Assembly: GCA_027886175.1 (NCBI GenBank)
Contig: JAJNNQ010000002.1
Location: forward strand, 12,830,001-12,894,000
Origin: Phylloscopus collybita
Lineage: Eukaryota > Chordata > Aves > Passeriformes > Phylloscopidae
Length of the DNA stretch: 64,000 nucleotides
Direction: 5' to 3'
Below the pieces are notes generated by a model. The model was not told the DNA's origin. It did not search any database and saw nothing but the letters and a program-made list of their open reading frames with translations. The translations under genes were made by a program, and so were the position numbers. Below, piece by piece: positions 51,260 to 63,000 of this stretch (its first letter is position 1; each line of letters starts with the position of its first letter).

Positions 51260-54200
51260 AAGGAAAAAAGAAAAAAAAAACCACCTTGAAACATGCTGCT
51301 GTTAGTCAAAGCTGTAACTCTAGTCATGGAAATAAAATGTGAAGATTTCAGGTTTGGAGACAGCTGCCTATCTCAGATCACAGCCATAAGGCTTGCAATA
51401 ACTTACAAAATCGCTTGCATTTTCTAAAATAAATACCAGATGTTTGTTTATCATATGTGCAGAATGTTAAATGTCAAATAATTGAAGGGAAATGCATTTG
51501 ATGTTCATCTTCAAAAGTACTGTATTTCAACACCACATCTCTTCACAGTCACTGTAACATGAAACACAAGTTCTTGAAACAAAAAGGACCAAGAAGGCCA
51601 AAACAAAAAGCTAGTTATTAAAGACTTATATTACAGTCATAGCTGGAGTAGCCTGCATCTGAGAAAAATGGCTTACCTCTGGTCATGTTAACACTTGGAG
51701 ATTTCTTTGGAGAGGACATACTGTGTTGACTGGAACTTATGCAGAGAGGTGGGCTCTATAAGCCACATAAGCCTTCAAGATGCAAAAGAATTCCTGTGTG
51801 GTGACACAGCTGTTCCAGAGCTCTTACCCTCTGCACTGATTCCTCTGGGAAAACTAGAGAAAAGCTGTGTCTTATCACAGCTACACTTCGGTACCTTCAG
51901 GTTCCAGTTGTTACCAGCAACTGATATGGTTGAGCTTCAATTCTGAACAGTCCCAGTGATATTTAGAATCTGTGTTTTATGGACAACTTTTTGCGTTTTA
52001 TAGAAAGCAAAGTTTCAAAATACATTGGAACAAAAACAAAATGCATCACAAAGTGATTAATTAGGGGGAGCTTAACAGCCCATTAAAATGTGTCTTGAAG
52101 TTTCCAAGGTAGTCTTCTACATAATTCATTTCTATCACCTTACTTAGAGAAGATTGCTACATTTAGAGCTTAATTTGCAAACATACTTAGGCACCACAGA
52201 GGGGTGCACAGTGTTGCAATTCTGCATGTCTGCACCTGGAGAGGAGCAGCTCCCCTCCGGATGCCACGGCAAAGAGTTGTCAAAGGGAAGTAAATGCCTT
52301 AAACCCTACCTCTCTCCTGGACATTTCGCTGACACAGACTTAGTACTAAAAATTCCAGGAGACCCTTCTGCTTTTCTGTTGTTTGATCTCACCTTTCTTG
52401 TTTGCACTGCTTCTTTCTCACAAAACACCAACGGAGAAATGTTATTCTTCTTTCCTCTATCAGCTTGTGAGCAAACAGCCCCTGGCATGCAGCAGGTCTG
52501 GGGTCACATCTTGCTTTTGCAAGGGGTTTAAAGCTCAAGCTGTCAGACTCCAGGCACTCCAGGAGAGGACTACTGTTGACATAGTTCCAGTTTTCAAGGG
52601 CACATGAAGATTTGCTGACCTGGAGAGAGAGCAGATCTATGTGAAGAGATGTGCTCCCTAACAAAGAGAGCCCTCCTTTCTCCAGTAACACCTTTCTCAG
52701 TTACTGGATCCAGGAGTCCTAATGAGGTTTCCTTTCCTTCCTTACTTAGAGGCAATAAATCAGAAGTCCTCTCAGAGTCTCCCTCTCTCCCAGTGAGAGA
52801 GTTCTACCAGGTTTTAAGCATGAAAGTACGTTCTATATTCGTTGTGTGTTTGGGACTTAATCCTGGGCAGTAAGATGGTACAGCATATTCAGTGCCCTGG
52901 AGTTAAGAAGGTGAATTGAACCTCAGAATTTGGGGGCCTGAAGTTTTCTGACAGGACAAGCCTGAGGCCTGAATGGTCAGTTATTGGAAGCAATTGTTAA
53001 GTCAGGCATCAAATAATCAAATCTCCCTAATCCACCAATGTTAAATTTTAACTTGGCTTCAAATACCTAGAACTCTTGTAGTAGGCCATTGCTTGACTTT
53101 ATTCACAATGAAGTACTTACTGTATATTAAAAAGCCTCTACTAGAATAATTTCAAATCAGTTGGAATGGTACAGGCTTGGGACCCTAATCATTTCAAAAC
53201 TGAAGAGCTGTTTCAAATTGTAAGAGAAGCAGATCATTTAAATAACTTAGCTCTGCGCTCCCTCAGACTTCCAGATTTTCAAGTGCACTTCAGCCTGGAA
53301 GTGAATGTGGTATTGGACATAACTCAGTGCAGCACACTTTACAATCAGCAGAGTACAGCTTGGAGAGCATTTGAAGTTAAGCTGAGATTGCTCAGAGCAA
53401 TGATGCCCAGATTCCCCCATTAACTTTCAGATTGCAACAATCTAACATCTGAGACTCTCCAGTTACTTTAAATCACTTGATTGTTTTTGTGAGGTGGTGC
53501 TGGGATTTTATTTTTTTTTTAACTGGATTTTTTTTATCACACAAAATCAAAATGTATTTTACTCCTAAAGACAAGGGCTAAAATGTTACATATAGACTTT
53601 ATGAGCCTTACAAACTGGGGCAGGGGTTTTGCCCTGAAAGCCAGTTCTATCTGCCACACACAAGGCTGCTATTCTTGTGTTGGAGGACTCCAAAATGCCT
53701 TGCATATGACATGGGCACTGAGAGAGCAGACACTCTGTCCTCAATAGCACTTCCTTCAGCACTCTGAGAGAGAATGCAGAGCATGTTGATTTAACTGCTC
53801 CAGTGCCTTTGGATATATGACATACATCCAGGAAAAAGGATGCCCGTGGGACACCGGACACATGCATTCTGCATCCTACATACTTCAGAAAAAGTGAAAA
53901 AGCCTGGGACATTCATGGGGCCATTCACTTGAGGAGGGTTAATTCAACCTATTATTATCCTACTAAACTCTGGACAACTGAAGTTAGGGAGATAAATTAC
54001 ACTGATTAATATTTTGTGAATAGTGTCACTTTATACTGAAATTAAATCACCTGCTTTAGGAAACAAAAAGAAGCTTCTAGCTGCAGAGAAAGAGGGTAAA
54101 GAATTTGATTTTAATTGGTTAGTTGTTATGGCTTAAAAAAGGCTGTAAGAAAATGGCAGAGGTTTCAAAACTGTGGTCACCAAGCTGACTATGAGAAAGT

Positions 54201-55315
54201 TTTGTGCATTTCAGCTGTATGGGAGCTGGTCTTGTGCACTGGGATAAGGGTTTGTTTGGCCAGCAGAACTGAGTAGCCAGCTACGTGAGTAGCTGTATTC
54301 CTGCACCCCAAGTCATATTCTCCCAAATATGTTGATACTTCTTTGATGCCACATGATGACCGAGATAAGGAAAAGACCTGGATGAAAAATAAATAATGGG
54401 GGAGAGCAAAGTTAACCTAAATCACTTGTCCATTTGTAATGGACATTATACTTCCATGAGAGAAGGAGAAAGAGGGAGAAGAGTGAAGAAGAGAGATGAC
54501 TTCTAACACACATTCATGTGCATTTCTCCAGCAAGTTCAAAATTACATTGTTTTCTAATAATAGAAGTTCATGGCGTTTGATAATTGGAACAGAATTACT
54601 GCACTTGTGGTAATGCTTCTTTAAGTAATCATACAGTACTAGCAAATAATTTGCCTTTTTTCTGACAAAATCACATAGTGATTTGTAATTATCTTGTGAC
54701 CAACTATTATACATTGGGATTCTTCTCTTCTTTTTGCAAGTGATGATCTTGTGGGTTTTAGCAGAATTCTTGTTATCATTCCCTAAGTGCACAACTTTGA
54801 CATTATCCTAGAAAATTCCATCCCGTTTCTACTGCCACAGTCCTCAGGGTCACTCAGTTCTCACTGCATGAGTCTCCTCTGTGTTGGTGACACCTTGTAG
54901 CTCAGTGTCCTTAGGGAATTTCATTGGCATCTATGCAAGTGCTTAGTGGAAGTATTAAGTAAGGTTGTTCAGCAGACTGGTCTTGAAGAATTTCTCTAGT
55001 AACTCCTCTGCAGTCTGGTGGTTCCCACTTGCACTGGTGGTGTCCCTGGTTCCTCCCTCACAGAAGAAAGGGAATTCTCTAGCATGTGAATAACACTCCT
55101 GGCTAATTAGACAAATTTTCCTGTCTTCTGTGATGACACTGTTTACAAAAGAGGAGATTATGTCTATGTTATTGTCAACAATATTTTGCAGTTTGCTTTA
55201 TATAAAATCCTTACTATTTTTGTAAAACAGGGTGAGGTAGAGAAGGTGCCACTGCTGTAGTGTTGTTATGCTCTGAACTGGTTATCCTCACATTCCAAAT
55301 TATTGTCTACCACAG

Positions 55316-55471
55316 GTAGACCTGGGCCTTCTCCGCTTTGTTTCTGGAATTGGGACCCAAGGAGCCATCTCAAAAGAAACAAAGAAAGAATATTATCTGA
55401 AAACATATCGTGTAGATGTCAGCTCCAACGGAGAGGACTGGATTACACTGAAGGAGGGAAACAAGCCTGTT
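55316..55471 (+). CDS. NRP1: Neuropilin-1 exon 7: middle of domain b1
   Basis: The exon has exactly 52 codons in phase 0 at both ends. It reads VDLGLLRFVSGIGTQGAISK, then ETKKEYYLKTYRVDVSSNGE and DWITLKEGNKPV. Ser, Thr and Tyr in ISKETKKEY match human Ser346, Thr349 and Tyr353, which line the pocket that grips the ligand's C-terminal carboxylate. The residue before that Tyr is Glu here and Lys352 in human. The donor gtaagt is consensus and is followed at once by a long pyrimidine tract ending in cag at 55506-55508. The acceptor is ttgtctaccacag. Confidence 0.97.
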
Positions 55472-58141
55472 GTAAGTATTTTTTTCCTTTTTTTTTGTCT
55501 CTTTTCAGCTGAGAAACAGTCTGTTGAACTGTTTAGTTGCTGTCATCTGCTTAAAAAAAGAGGACTAAGGTTTAGTCAGATTGATCAGCACTATTTCTCA
55601 AATCCAAAGCTAGCTTATGTCTCAGTAGTAATGGGCCACAGAAATTGTCTATGCAAAACCTAGAGCAGCTGAAAATGGTGTAAGGTGATGTCCTATCTAT
55701 TGAACTCACCATGATTTGAGTCATTTTCCTGGATTGTTCTGCTGTTTCCCTGTTTCTCAGAGATTTTCTATGTGACCTTGAGAAAAACATTATGCAGAAC
55801 TTTTCAAAAAATGTGTCTGTCTGTGATGTGCAGTGAAGCTCTGGATATGCAATGTGTCAGTGCCTCAGCTCCCTGTGCACGGCCATGCAGCACTGCTAGC
55901 AAGTGATTAGTGGTTTGTTAGACTTCCAAGTATCTCAGTGATGGGGGTCATGCAGACAGATGATTAGGCACATCTTACCATCCTTATAGATTTTTATCAC
56001 CTTTCCATTTATCAGCAGATTTGCTCTCTGTGACCTCCCAATGAAACAGCTTTAGACACTCATAAGAAAAATTGTCATTATCCGCTACCATGAGCATAAA
56101 GCTCATTACTGAGAAGTCAGTTCTGCTCCAGCTCTCACATGAATAGCCCCAGTGAGGCCGTGCCTCCCTTCCCACCTCTCTCAGGATGTGCCTGAGAGCA
56201 GCATCCCCAGAGGCTGTCAGGAGCTGATGCAATTGGAAAAGTTTTGTGGTACCTCCCTTCAAAACAGCTTTTTTGTGACCCTTCTGTAAAGACACAGAAG
56301 AGCTGTGCAATATCAAACTCTATCAGTGTAACCCTATCTAGCTCTAAATATTTGGTTACTGGTTTGTCCCTGACTCATCTGTAAGTGCTATGCCAAGTCC
56401 ACTACATTTATCTAATCAACGTGGTAGCAGTGTTTAACAAATGCATCTTTCTTTTTGGAAGCACTTTGGAAAGCATTAAAAAATGAATACTTAAAGCTTC
56501 TCTCTGACAGGTATTATGCTGGTTTTACTGGAAGTTCTGAAAGTCAAATGTCACAATGTGGGCACTGTACAGTGATGTATATAAAGATACAATAATTGAC
56601 TTGCCCAAAGTCACAAGAGGGGCCAGCGCAGTGGCTGGTATGAGACACAGGGTTTCCTGGCTCTGGATTCTGTAATCTGAACAAATGCTTCTTTAAAAAT
56701 CAGACCATGCCTGATTTTCATTACCAGCTTCAATTTGTAAACTCTCCAAGAGTGTATTTTACATGAGTTTCTCTTGCACATGCTGTCCTTAATTAGTGAG
56801 AACATTTCCTAAACCTGTGTCACTTGTACAAAAGGTTCATTAAAAAAATCAGTTTTCTAAAATGGCAGTATTTTGCTGTTGATCAAGACAAGAAAAACAT
56901 ATGCACCAGTCTCGCTCCCAGATATTTTAATTCAAATTAAAATTTGCAGCTGCAGGTCTCAAGGCAGTCATACACCAGTGTTGAACTAACTACATATATG
57001 AATCTGTGCACTTTTGAGAAAAGACTCCTCTTCCCTGTCAGATGTAAACTGTGAGAAAACTACAGCAGGTCTTCACAGGAAAAAAAAAGTTGCTGGAAAG
57101 AAATGTAGTTCCATTAAAAATCTCTCACTAGATATGAAACTCTTATCTTAAATTACTTGAGGTGTAACTGAGCCTTATGAGTTGACAGCTGTGTGCTGTT
57201 GGCCTCCACTCCAAATTAATGCAGCTACTGTAAGGAGCAAACAGGAAAGTGTGTGTAAGAAATGGGAGAATCTCCCATAAAAGGAGAAGGGTTTGCATCC
57301 ATAGAGAACAACAGGAAATTGGTCCCCTCTATGTGAGGAAGAAGCAGGAAGCTGAATCACCTTCTTTGGACTGGAACACTGCAAGGTTTCAGCTGGGCTA
57401 GGAAGGAGGGTGTCTGCAGGATCCTCAGCACGAAAGCACAGCACAGTCATGTGCTTCTGGTGGAAGTCTCATTGTTCATCTAATTTGACTGCCAGCCTTG
57501 GGGATGCAGGGAAAATCTTGGAGCCTGCTATACAGATTTTAAATAGACTTCAATCTCAATATGCAAGGAGAAAGAAATTCTGAGAACTTGTTGAAAAGGA
57601 TTTGAAAACAGTAGGTTAACAAAGCAAGGTTTGCACAATAAACCTTAATCTTAAGCCCAAGGTCAGCAAAATAATATATGTTTTTATCATAACTCCATAT
57701 AGGATTTTCACGCAGTCTAATTGAATTCCAAATCTTTAATTTGAGCCCAAGATTCTGTAGCTTTCTGCACCATTCAAAGAGTGTACAAGAAATAAAACTG
57801 TTCTAGTGGGGCATTGGGGGATTCTTCCAGGACACAGAAGTCGTTGGGTGACAAAGACCAGCATTTGTCATTCCTGCATATAGATCTGAGCATTAGGAAT
57901 AACTTTTTTTAGTATCATTTAACACCTTACATTTTCAGTGTTCCTCCCCAAGGAAAGCAAACCTGTCTGCAAAAATTGTGTTAGGAGATGAATGAAACCA
58001 TTTCCCACGCAAGTCTTTTGTCTCAGCCCCCACAGCCAACCCTGGTTAGACCTCATATCATAACTATCTGTAAAACACAGAACTGTAAATACCATTTAAG
58101 AGAAAGCCTAACAAATGCTTACTTTTTCTTTCCTCACCAAG
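55472..58141 (+). other. NRP1: NRP1 intron 7 (2670 bp)
   Basis: The donor is gtaagt and the acceptor is ctttcctcaccaag. An acceptor-like pyrimidine tract occupies 55478-55508. No other element is recognisable. Confidence 0.95.
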
Positions 58142-58286
58142 GTGTTTCAAGGCAATAGCAATCCCACTGATGTTGTTTACAGACCTTTTGCCAAACCAGT
58201 TTTAACGCGGTTTGTGCGAATTAGACCTGTGTCTTGGGAAAATGGAGTTTCACTGAGATTTGAAGTGTATGGCTGCAAGATAACAG
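58142..58286 (+). CDS. NRP1: Neuropilin-1 exon 8: end of domain b1
   Basis: The exon has 48 codons plus the first base of an Asp codon. It reads VFQGNSNPTDVVYRPFAKPV, then LTRFVRIRPVSWENGVSLRF and EVYGCKIT. It closes domain b1: the Trp in VSWENG matches human Trp411 of the VEGF pocket, and the Cys in VYGCKI forms the domain's closing disulfide with the Cys of exon 6. The region YRPFAKP differs from the human VAVFPKP. The donor is gtaggt; the acceptor is tcctcaccaag, with AAG rather than the usual CAG. Confidence 0.97.
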
Positions 58287-59726
58287 GTAGGTCTTGGGAA
58301 AGATTATAAAATCAGGGGAATTTATTGTGCCTATGCTGTGGGATTTATTTTTATGAGTAAAATTCATGATAATGATTTTCACCACGATCTGAATGTAGAA
58401 ATGTTAGAAAAAAGACAATAAAACACCACAACCCAAACATCCAGTGTTATCTTTCTGACACTATATTTTAGTTTTAATTACTTTTATTGCAATTACTTTA
58501 CAGCTTCTTGCAAAATTCCTGAGATACACGGATATTTTGTGAATTCCCATCTTATTTTTCCCTTCTAACCCTCCAGTCCCTCTCTATTATGTCTGTTATT
58601 CATAGGTGGTTCTCAGCAGGTTTCTCAAGGAACAAACATACATGACTAGGTTTAAAACGATTGCAAGGCACAAACACTTAGATCTGAAGCCTGTGCAAGT
58701 AGTGGTGTTTGTAGTCAAGTTCCCAGTCATGATCAGTATTGCAATGTAATTCCTTTATATCACACAGCTACCTGTCAAAAATTTTTTAGAAATATCTTTT
58801 TTACTGTTTTAGGTTTTCTATAATTTCTACACAGTGGAAGTGTCTTTATCTGTAAAGTAAAAATACAACTTACAGTTGAAAGAAAATGTTAATGATTTAT
58901 TAGACTTTAGAAAGCTAATTTTTCTTCCACATTTTTTAGCACTTAATACAGTTCAAAACCACTAATTTTTATATAGTTCTAGGGATATTTTTTCTCTTAA
59001 GGTGTTTCTTTAGTCTTGACAATGTTTCTTAGAACTGGTTTCCATATAGAAAGAAAATAAGGTTACTAATTACTTTGTTAGAGAATTCCAAGTCATTCTT
59101 TGAAATCTTTTCAGATTAGATGTAAGTAGTCAGAACTTCTGTTACATTGTATATTAGAATTCTTCATTTCTTGATAGTTGGTCCTTCTAATTTATTTTTA
59201 TCTAGGATCATAAAAGAAGCAACTATTTAGCTTCTGTCACCTGAAAAATTCTGAGAGATGAAAGAAATTATTTAGGAAAATCTCAAGTGCAACAATGAAT
59301 TTTATTTTAATATATGAAGATTTCCATTTCCAATGTCACCAAAATTAGGTAATCTGCAGCCAGGTTTTGGCTGGTTTGGGGAGTTTTCTCTGAGGAAATA
59401 TTCACAAATTCACATGGCCCTGCACTCTTTGCCTTAGGAAAGAGGAATAGAAAACAAGAACAGAATAGTATTTTCTGATCTTTTTGGTTCCCACCAAGCC
59501 AAAAATACTTGTGGTATTTTGGTACTTCCTGCTAAAACTAGGATGTGCAAGTCTGAACAAATGAAAATTATATACAAATCAAATAGATTGTTTTGAATAT
59601 AAGAAATAAATAAGTGATTAGTTATGATAGTTGAGTTGACTGTCATGTCCTGTTTCTGTTTTGGCTCTTCTTCAAAATAACTATTTAATTAATTTGGATT
59701 TTTTTTTTTTCTCTCTCTCTCTGTAG
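58287..59726 (+). other. NRP1: NRP1 intron 8 (1440 bp)
   Basis: This is the shortest intron in the window, AT-rich, with donor gtaggt. It ends in a strong polypyrimidine tract: twelve T then alternating CT, then gtag (59699-59726). Nothing else is visible. Confidence 0.95.
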
Positions 59727-60058
59727 ATTATCCTTGTTCTGGGATGCTGGGTATGGTGTCTGGCCTTATTCCTGACTCTCAGATTACTGCTTCTACTCAA
59801 GTGGATAGAAACTGGATCCCAGAAAACGCTCGCCTGATAACGAGCCGTTCGGGCTGGGCGCTGCCACCAACTACTCACCCATACACAAATGAATGGCTTC
59901 AAATAGACCTTGGGGAGGAAAAAATAGTCAGGGGCATAATTGTCCAAGGAGGCAAGCACCGAGAAAACAAAGTGTTCATGAAAAAATTCAAAATTGGCTA
60001 CAGCAACAATGGATCAGATTGGAAAATGATCATGGATTCCAGCAAGAAAAAGATAAAG
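59727..60058 (+). CDS. NRP1: Neuropilin-1 exon 9: most of F5/8 type C domain b2
   Basis: The exon completes the Asp codon and carries 110 codons, ending on a codon boundary (AAG). It begins DYPCSGMLGMVSGLIPDSQI and ends SDWKMIMDSSKKKIK, matching about human residues 428-538. The opening Cys starts domain b2, which packs against b1 and adds heparin and VEGF contacts. The basic patch FMKKFKIGY keeps the positive charges of human Arg513, Lys514 and Lys516, with Lys for Arg. N-G-S in YSNNGSDW keeps the Asn522 glycosylation sequon. The donor is gtaagt. The next exon, completing b2, is not in the window. Confidence 0.97.
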
Positions 60059-63000
60059 GTAAGTGGGAAAACTCTGCACTAAAGAAAAGTTGAGTTAAAA
60101 AAAAAAAATTTGCATTACATTTCTACACGTCTCTATCTGACCTTAGAAAAGGCACACAGCTGGGGTGGAGCCAAGTAGGAGGACTTCAAGGGCAGCAGCC
60201 CTGAAGGAATGCTGTGGGAGCTGTCCCATGCCTTAGGACATTAGCTGGCCTTAGGACATTTGCCTCCCTGGCAGCAAGTTTTGCTTATTCAACAGCTCGT
60301 TCAGGCTTGACTCCTGCCAGCCTTGGTACCTCTGTGGCCCACAATTTACTGCAAAATTGCATGCAGTGGGATTTAAAAGTCTACTCTAAAAAGCCAGACT
60401 CTAAAACCGACAGTGAATGAATTTATTTGAGACAAATTTATTTGAATTACTTTTATTTTGCTTCTTTTCTCTCAGAGATGTAGGGTGAGAATGGTGTTGC
60501 TCAAGTCAATGGGGTACCTGTTGTATTTCTCAGATGCTTGTAGATTGCTTTGAGAGTTTCACAGGCTCTCTGTAATGATCTGATCCAAGTCCCTCCAAAA
60601 GAAAGTGATGAAGTTTTTGTCATGTCCCATCCCAAGTGAGAAGTACTATTGTACTGTCACAAGGGAAGCATCTTGGATGTTGCTTGGGAAGACATTTCCA
60701 GAGGAGGGCCTAATTAATTGCTGGGTTAGATTCCAAGGAAAAGAAAATGATTGTGTCCCAGAAGAGTTTCTGGGAATGTATCTGTTTTGATTTGTCTTTG
60801 GCTGTATGCATTTCAGGACCTAAATCGCACTGGGGGTTTAGCTTATTTACACCAAATCCCATTGAAGTCTTCCATCCCATTTTGCTATCGCTGCTCACAA
60901 AGTCCATTTTTGCCTTGAAAGTGACTACTCTTTCTTAGTCCTCCTACCCAGTTCCTTGAGGAAATGAGTAGGCATGCAGCCCTGCTCACAAATTGGTGCT
61001 GTAGTACTGAGATGACCAGGGAATCATATACCAAAATGTGCCCTCAGTAGGCAAATTATTGTAGTGCTTGGCAGATGGGAATCCTGGGAGTTGCTCCATG
61101 TCTCATCTGTGTTAGTTTGAAAATTAGATGTAAAAGCTGTTTTGCTGTATAGACTCATCCACTGGAGGAACCTGTGTTTCTTTAAAGGAAAAGCTGAGTG
61201 GGCCCATGGATGTAGCTTTTCCAGGCACATTTGGTAAATATTGGACTTCATTCTCTCCTGTTTTAATCTCACTGAATATGTCTGCATTTTCTCACTTTTC
61301 ATCATTTGTTTGGGGGATTAAAACTAAACGGATTCAGCCTTTGCAGTCATCTCCTTTCTCTTGTTACCATGAGTTTTGACTTCATCATAAAGTGTGAAGG
61401 GAGTGTAAATCAACAATGGGATCTTACCATTTTCTTTCTAAAATAGATGTTGTTTTGACATGTAGTTCTACACTGTGGCTCAACGAGGGAAAAAAATAAT
61501 GCCATATGCTTTCGAAGCAGCGCGCCGTCTGCTGCATGGCTTTCTGTTTTCTAATACAGGCACTTGCCATCATTGTCAGAAGTTAGCAGTTTGACAAGAA
61601 AACTAGTGTGCTAACTAATGCACTGAGCCCATCCTCAGCTTTCATCACCACCAGAAATTAACTTTCAAGATTAATGGAACGGAGAGGGCTGGAATTCAAA
61701 TCTCTTGTGGCTTAATTATAGTCCTTCCTAAAAATTCAATATATTTAATAAACTTTATTCCAGAGCACAAGTCGTCTTTAAAGAGAATAGGATAAATCCC
61801 ATGATTTTGGAGCCTGAGGAATTTAAAATGTTAATACTGGAATGTAGTGTTTTTAACTGTAAGTAGAGCTGGATGGGACAGGATGCTATAATGAGTCACA
61901 GCAGGAACGTGGATTAGAAACAGCCCTACTATATGAAATGAAACACATCGTTTCACTTGGTTAGAGTCAGGACTTTCAATAAACAAACAACTGCATTTCA
62001 GAGAAGAAAGAGCAGTGACAGGCTAAACATAACAACAGGATTTGTCCAAAGGGTGAAACATCACCTTGTTTCTTAACATGATCTTGTCATTCATGCCTGC
62101 AGCTGCTTTCACAAGGACTACCATAACTCCTTCCTCTTTGGCTGACCCAATTTCAGCTCTTTTTGAGTGTGCAAAATGCTTCCCCCTGTAATTTAGCTCG
62201 AGCACTCAAAGGAGTGAAAATCACCAATCATCAAATAACCATGCAAAACTCCATTTCAAGATCCAATTTTTGTATTTCTTGTCCATGGGCTTGCTTACTC
62301 AAGCTTACTCCAGAAAATCATCTTTCTCTTTCATACTTCTTCCCTCCTTCCACTTCTTATGGGAATAGGAAGAGCTGTTTAGAGGGAGTTTTTTGCTGGT
62401 TTTTTTGGTTTTGGTTTTTTTTTTTTTTTTTTTTTTGCAGTTCCTCTCATCATTTCTGGTACGAGAAACTTCAGAACATCCTGCCATTTGGAACATCCTT
62501 CTAAAAATTTTCAGCAATGTTTATTTTGATTTTAAAATATGTTAGGCAGATTTTTTTTTCTGCTCACCACCTAAGTTCCTGTTTCATTTAACTATTATTT
62601 ACTATACCTTATCTTCGTAGTGGAGTAAAGCAATTTGTGACATAGCTTGCATAAAGGACAGTCTCAAAGTGAAGTTTTGCTGTACAGTCCCCTCTCCTCT
62701 CCCACAAAGAGTATCAGTATGTGTTTTAAATGAACAGTCAAAATTGAATCACAGGCAGCTCTGCTATACAAAGGACAATGATTCAATGTAATTCTAGATG
62801 CCTATTGAATCCTAATGTCTATGTGTCAGTACTCCATAGTGATGTCTTTTATAAATCAGTTTTCATTATTATATGTTGCTATTAAGACTACTATTAAAAA
62901 AGGGAGCAAGGATTCCTCAGATACATGTGTCTGTCTACTTTTTACACATAAAATGGCATTCATTCTTTTTCATATAGTAGGTAGCTTTTCTGATCATTTG

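Larger units (their letters stand above)
37430..55315 (+). other. NRP1: NRP1 intron 6 (17886 bp)
   Basis: This is the largest complete intron here, with donor gtaaaa and acceptor ttgtctaccacag. It contains two A runs (37503-37523, 37610-37625), an AT repeat near 38966-38998, a GC-rich pentanucleotide array (48323-48834), a 19-base G run (51241-51259) and a short hairpin (50975-51002). A block at about 44815-45320 has an unusual GC-rich character and could be a decayed LTR, but I could not fix its ends. Long frames at 41918-42430, 50332-50841 and 52154-52531 resemble no family and lack exon features. A cryptic acceptor with a short in-frame open stretch lies at 49049-49140. Confidence 0.95.

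Noticed and set aside
55281..55305. GGTTATCCTCACATTCC looks like the Gly-Tyr-Pro-His of NRP1 CUB a1
   Set aside because: It sits just before exon 7 in the wrong part of the gene and the similarity ends after four residues, so it is coincidence.
62401..62517. T22-GCAG in intron 9 as a possible exon acceptor
   Set aside because: The following sequence does not encode the expected end of domain b2 and has no good donor.
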